DNA of 64,000 bases from Bacteroidia bacterium (GTDB lineage Bacteria; Bacteroidota; Bacteroidia; JADZBD01). The notes under the pieces are model-generated. The model was not told where the DNA came from and did no database searches. It saw nothing but the letters and a program-made list of their open reading frames with translations. The number at the start of each line of letters is the position of its first letter. Within the stretch, counting starts at the first letter, position 1. Both the position numbers and the translations under genes were made by a program. The stretch spans positions 471,531 through 535,530 of the forward strand of contig JADZBD010000002.1 of assembly GCA_020852255.1 (NCBI GenBank), in the 5' to 3' direction. Below are positions 61,901 to 64,000 of the stretch, piece after piece.

Positions 61901-64000
61901 CTGCCACTCCTCCCATTGTTGTAACCTCGGCCCTCACCCCACCATCCTGCGGCATGTGCAATGGCCAGATCGTACTTACCCCTACCGGAGGCACGGCTCC
62001 GTACACCTACATCTGGAATAACGGGCAAACCACAGCCAGTGTAACGGGTATTTGTGCAGGTCTGTACCAGGTTACCATCACCGATGCCAACGGTTGTTCT
62101 CAAACATTCAACATTCCCGTCAGCAATCCGGGCGCTCCAACACCAAACGTCACCATTGTCAATCCTCCGTGTTCGAATACCTGCACCGGTTCGGCCACCG
62201 CGGCACCCACAGGAGGAACAGCTCCATACACCTATAACTGGCTGCCGGGCGGACAAACAACTTCGTCTATCAATGGACTGTGTCCTGGAACCTATTACGT
62301 ACAGGTTATCGATGCAAACGGATGTATTACCACCGACACGGTGGTGATTAGCGCACCTACGCAAATACAAGGTAACCCCATGATTATTCATACCGACTGT
62401 GGCGCATGCCAGGGTTCCATTACCATGAGTCCAAGCGGAGGAACTGCACCTTACACCTATCTGTGGTTACCCGGTAACCAGGTGACTGCGGGAATTTCAA
62501 ATCTTTGTGCAGGAGTATACACAGTTACCATCACCGATGCTAACGGCTGCACTGAGTCCTACACCATTCCGGTCACAAATGTGAATGGCCCTTCCGTTTC
62601 ACTTACTACCGTTAATCTCACTTGTAACAGCGGGTGTATCGGATCAGCCACTGCTACTGTAAGCGGAGGTACTCCACCTTATTCGTACAACTGGAGTAAC
62701 GGAGGCACAACCAGCAGCATCACAGGACTTTGTTCAGGGACATATACTCTAACCGTCATAGATGCAAATAACTGCTCTACCCTGGTTGTAGCCACAATTA
62801 CAGGACCACCTGCCATTCTTTTCAGTGCGCCGGTGGTTGTGCAACCTCTTTGCAACGGTGATTGTAACGGATCTGTTACAGCATTGCCGCTCGGCGGAAC
62901 CTTACCCTTTACCTTTCTATGGTCCAACGGCTCCACTAATCCTTCAATTACCGGTTTATGTTTCGGTACTTATACTGTAACCGTAACGGATGCCAACGGT
63001 TGCACAGCCACGCAAACCATGACGCTGAATAATCCGCCAGCTATCACTGTAACAAATGTGAATGTGACTCCATCGAGTTGCAACACCGTAAACGACGGAG
63101 GCATTGATATCACAGTTACCGGAGGAACGGGTGCCCTCACATATGCCTGGAGCAACGGAGCTACCACACAAGATCTTTCCGCCATTCTCTCCGGCACATA
63201 CAGTGTGGTGATAACAGATGCGAACGGGTGTAGCACCTCCACTACGGTGATTGTCAATTCCAATGTTTCAGTGATTGCGGATGCAGGGTCAGATACCAGC
63301 GCCTGCGCGGGTTCGTCCTACATGTTTAATGGCAGCGGAAGTGTAAATGCATCCAGTTACCAATGGTACGAGATTCCGTCCATGACAAACCTTGGTACCA
63401 ATCCCACCATTGTTGTTAATAATCCGAACGCCGGCACCTACACCTACATTCTTATTACCCAGAATGGAGGATGTTCCGACACAGATACAGTGATGCTGAC
63501 AGTGAATCCCCTGCCTTTTGCGAATGCCGGTAACGATCAGAGTATTGTTGTGAACGGAAATACCACCATCGGCGGTTCACCCACCGGGCCCGGTGGCTCC
63601 ACCTATCTGTGGCAGCCGTCCACAGGACTAAGCGACAGCCTTGCAGCAAATCCCATAGCCTCCCCTACAATCACAACAACCTACACTGTAATTGTGACTT
63701 CAGCTGACGGTTGTACAGCTTTGGACAGCATAACTGTTACCGTGTTACCAGAGATCATATTCCCCAACGGAATTTCGCCAAATGGTGATGGCAGTAACGA
63801 TACCTGGATTATTGATAATATCCATTTATTCCCGAATAACTGGGTGGAAGTTTATAACCGTTGGGGAGAACTTCTTTACCATGGCGACGGATACGACAAT
63901 ACCAGTGTTTTCTGGGATGGAACCTACAAAGGAAAGAACGTTCCTGTAGGTACATATTATTACATCATTAACCTGAACGATCCCATGTTCCCGGATGTGT
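55981..64000 (+). CDS. Giant SprB-like repeat surface protein with type B sorting domain (3' end outside window)
   Basis: An open frame of 2673 codons runs from GTG 55981 to the window end without a stop. The N-terminus (MGRQLLFFSLLLVTLSAAG) is a signal peptide, followed by an N-terminal module with FYWVGGPGRWNDPAHWS. Then about 30 repeats of roughly 77 residues run from nucleotide about 56395 to 63255, each with a C-N-G start, a Y-x-W-x-P-G-G-Q-T-T centre and LC-x-G-T-Y-T-V-x-V-T-D-A-N-G-C end; they match the SprB repeat pattern. Two Ig/PKD-like domains follow, then IFPNGISPNGDGSNDTWII and VEVYNRWGELLYH, the gliding-motility-associated C-terminal (type B sorting) domain. It is probably a mobile surface adhesin exported by SprA. 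Only the final residues are missing. Confidence 0.92.
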   Translation, partial: MGRQLLFFSLLLVTLSAAGTDFYWVGGPGRWNDPAHWSDRPGGMPGILIPGDGDVVYFNTQSGLKSGDGVVVEGSIICEGIHFLDPAADFKIRVAAGVLIQTSSSADYSTLNKYLTHRQVATGSDSNSTAKFIAAPVNHTCSIVVITDNLCPGLCNGVATVNVNPPGSYSYLWSNGQTTQTATGLCTGQGYIVQVIDNNNPNDVCQAGIIMTNYLPFGSFFNNVNPLCNSWCTGQSTINVIGGTVPYSYLWTPSAQTSNVATGLCAGTYTINVTDANGCTYSATTTITQPTAISPNPTQTNVLCNPNCTGVATVTPTGGTPPYNYVWAPGGQTTNSITGQCAGTYTVTITDANGCTRTQAITITQPPQALNVTVNSAGNPVACNGDCTASATATPSGGTAPYSYSWSPGGQTTANITGLCAGTYTVTVTDANGCTSTQTITITEPPILTLSLTTTNNPLLCFNQCNATASATVGGGTPTYSYLWSPGNQTTANVTGLCAGTYTVIVTDANGCTISQTVTITQPPQLTVNITTTNNPLTCFNQCIATATANPGGGTPGYFYLWSPGGQTTQGISSLCAGTYTVTVTDANGCTRTQTVTITQPPQITINITTTNNPLACNGNCNATATANVGGGSPPYSYSWNTVPVQTTQTATGLCAGTYTVTITDNLGCTRTASVIITQPTLLTTTQSSSALQCNGDCTANLGVSAFGGTAPYQYAWQPGGQTTSSITGQCAGTYTVTVTDANGCTSSQVINVTQPTPLNIFTVTNNPSCNNGCDGSASALGGGGNAPYTYLWAPGGQTTSNITGLCPGTYTVTITDANGCTASTTITITNPPPVNTGVTTQNVLCNGQCNGSATANPSGGTAPYSYQWQPGNQTSATITGLCAGSYTLTVTDANGCTVSQIVTITQPAPLVAQITATTTSCNICNGTATANAVGGTAPFSYLWNPTGQTTQAATGLCPGQYTVTITDANGCTATAVANVFQTVQIIITTSTDTLDCNGDCDGIATAIASGGTLPYSYLWNTFPIQTTQSATGLCAGTFTVTVTDANGCFGTATVTFADPPALTLSLSGTNLLCNNICIGTATATPGGGTPGYTYSWNTVPVQTTQTATGLCAGSYIATVTDANGCTITSSITITEPSPVTIAPTFTLANCNICDGVINLNPSGGTAPYTYVWVPNVSNGPTANNVCAGIYSVTITDANGCTFTFTVTLNNNSGPSLTMTSTPTTCYGDCDGTATVTANGGTPPYTYLWSPGGQTTSTATGLCQGTYTVQVTDQPGCISFNTVTINQPAPFSAPAVIVNSSCATPCNGSINITPTGGTAPYTYLWMPGNSTTEDLTGLCAGTYTLTITDANLCDSTFTYTITAPPAVTVTVNSTNVNCNNACDGTAIANPSGGVGNFTYLWMPGNFSTQNIVNLCPGVYTVTVTDGNGCTASATVTITEPPVLTLILTSSTPPLCNSSCDGTATVTAGGGNPAYTYLWSPGGFTTATVTALCGLNYTVTVTDANGCTAAIPVNIVPPVAVNTGLQTFNASCNSACNGAAISTPTGGTGPYQYLWMPGSLTTSTVNGLCPGSYTLTVTDANGCTASTIFTITAPNVLQAGGFVSTLPSCPNSCDAVITANPVGGTPPYSYLWLPVNATTQTVTGVCGQTTYTLQVTDANGCIGQQILPVNDPPAITATPAIGQANCGVCNGTIAIVAAGGSPPYTYLWAPGNQTTASITGLCAGLYTVTVTDAGGCTSSFIYGVSNTTGPSLVMSFTGTTCPGDCDGTAGVVATGTGPFTYVWSPGGATTASVTGLCAGQHFVTVTDANSCITIDSVNIQDPPNILANANVTNASCSGICDGSILINPSGGNGGPYTYLWLPGNQTTSSITGLCVGTYSVIITDVQGCLDTIAVNVLGNTVIAFATTSTNIQCSNVCTGTAMVINLVGGTAPYSYSWTDPFGQFTPQATGLCAGTYTVTVTDANGCFTTQSVTITATPPIVVTSALTPPSCGMCNGQIVLTPTGGTAPYTYIWNNGQTTASVTGICAGLYQVTITDANGCSQTFNIPVSNPGAPTPNVTIVNPPCSNTCTGSATAAPTGGTAPYTYNWLPGGQTTSSINGLCPGTYYVQVIDANGCITTDTVVISAPTQIQGNPMIIHTDCGACQGSITMSPSGGTAPYTYLWLPGNQVTAGISNLCAGVYTVTITDANGCTESYTIPVTNVNGPSVSLTTVNLTCNSGCIGSATATVSGGTPPYSYNWSNGGTTSSITGLCSGTYTLTVIDANNCSTLVVATITGPPAILFSAPVVVQPLCNGDCNGSVTALPLGGTLPFTFLWSNGSTNPSITGLCFGTYTVTVTDANGCTATQTMTLNNPPAITVTNVNVTPSSCNTVNDGGIDITVTGGTGALTYAWSNGATTQDLSAILSGTYSVVITDANGCSTSTTVIVNSNVSVIADAGSDTSACAGSSYMFNGSGSVNASSYQWYEIPSMTNLGTNPTIVVNNPNAGTYTYILITQNGGCSDTDTVMLTVNPLPFANAGNDQSIVVNGNTTIGGSPTGPGGSTYLWQPSTGLSDSLAANPIASPTITTTYTVIVTSADGCTALDSITVTVLPEIIFPNGISPNGDGSNDTWIIDNIHLFPNNWVEVYNRWGELLYHGDGYDNTSVFWDGTYKGKNVPVGTYYYIINLNDPMFPDV
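56395..63255 (+). repeat. About 30 tandem SprB-like coding repeats
   Basis: Units of about 228-240 bases, mean near 230. Two DNA blocks recur: a block like CCGGGCGGACAAACCAC and a block like GATGCGAACGGATGTAC, at nearly every unit (for example 57001, 57241, 57480, 57710, 58170, 58400). Units differ in many third positions, so they are old duplicates rather than recent identical copies, although the conserved blocks stay near-identical. Confidence 0.85.

Noticed and set aside
56341-63250. CRISPR-like periodicity
   Set aside because: The period of about 230 bases, the open frame throughout and the protein repeat pattern show coding SprB-like repeats, not a CRISPR array.
56350-63649. Many minus-strand frames of 60-235 codons across the repeat gene
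   Set aside because: They are shadows created by the GC-biased repeats; each repeats the same low-complexity pattern without motifs.

Overview
The window looks like a chromosome segment of a member of the Bacteroidota, probably environmental or uncultured. The evidence is the type IX secretion and gliding protein SprA, three proteins with type IX sorting tails or SprB-like repeats, and many copies of the Bacteroidota promoter element TAnnTTTG. Shine-Dalgarno sites are nearly absent. No rRNA, tRNA, CRISPR array, IS element or phage gene was seen.

Layout. 1-5744: GDP-mannose dehydratase (cut by the window edge), cysQ and deoC on the minus strand, then a plus-strand sulfate-activation operon cysC-cysD-cysN. 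Before cysC lies a 21-residue leader peptide with five Cys and two internal Met, followed by an intrinsic terminator and a competing antiterminator pairing. I read this as a transcription attenuator that senses sulfur amino acids, and it is the best candidate here for an undescribed system. 5741-17232 (minus): malic enzyme, ruvA, giant sprA, gcvH, a VanZ-like gene and an ElaA-like acetyltransferase. 17398-25680: a sirtuin, a 1132-residue type IX cargo protein, gmk-yicC, a CBS protein, and a coiled-coil protein coupled to a UbiB/ABC1 kinase. 25833-30249: a probable nitric-oxide/Fe-S repair operon (RIC with an extra DUF2249 domain, a 4-TM protein, a DUF1858-DUF2249 protein, an oxidase-I/NnrS-like membrane protein, a MIP18/SufT protein, an Rrf2 regulator), with a palindrome at the promoter. 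30277-32771 (minus): an MlaEFD-type lipid transporter.

32875-43445: a fragment of an Lrp/AsnC regulator, an EamA exporter divergent from a cystathionine gamma-synthase gene, an SDR enzyme, a secreted M43 protease, trpS divergent from a PlsC acyltransferase, gatC, a bacilliredoxin and a double-domain M16 protease. 43479-51491: an OmpA-family protein, an outer-membrane protein, a helical repeat protein, a radical SAM/SPASM enzyme and a DUF5686 outer-membrane protein. 51567-55806: RND/MMPL transporter, rfbA and polyprenyl synthase, joined by 4-base overlaps. 55981 to the window end: a giant surface protein with about 30 SprB-like repeats and a type B sorting domain, truncated at its last residues.

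Two architectural themes recur. The TAnnTTTG element often ends only 3-7 bases before the start codon, which implies leaderless mRNAs. Divergent gene pairs repeatedly have their -7 elements only 11-14 bases apart. These two patterns were also used to correct several start codons. All functional calls rest on reading translated sequence by eye; no database search was run.
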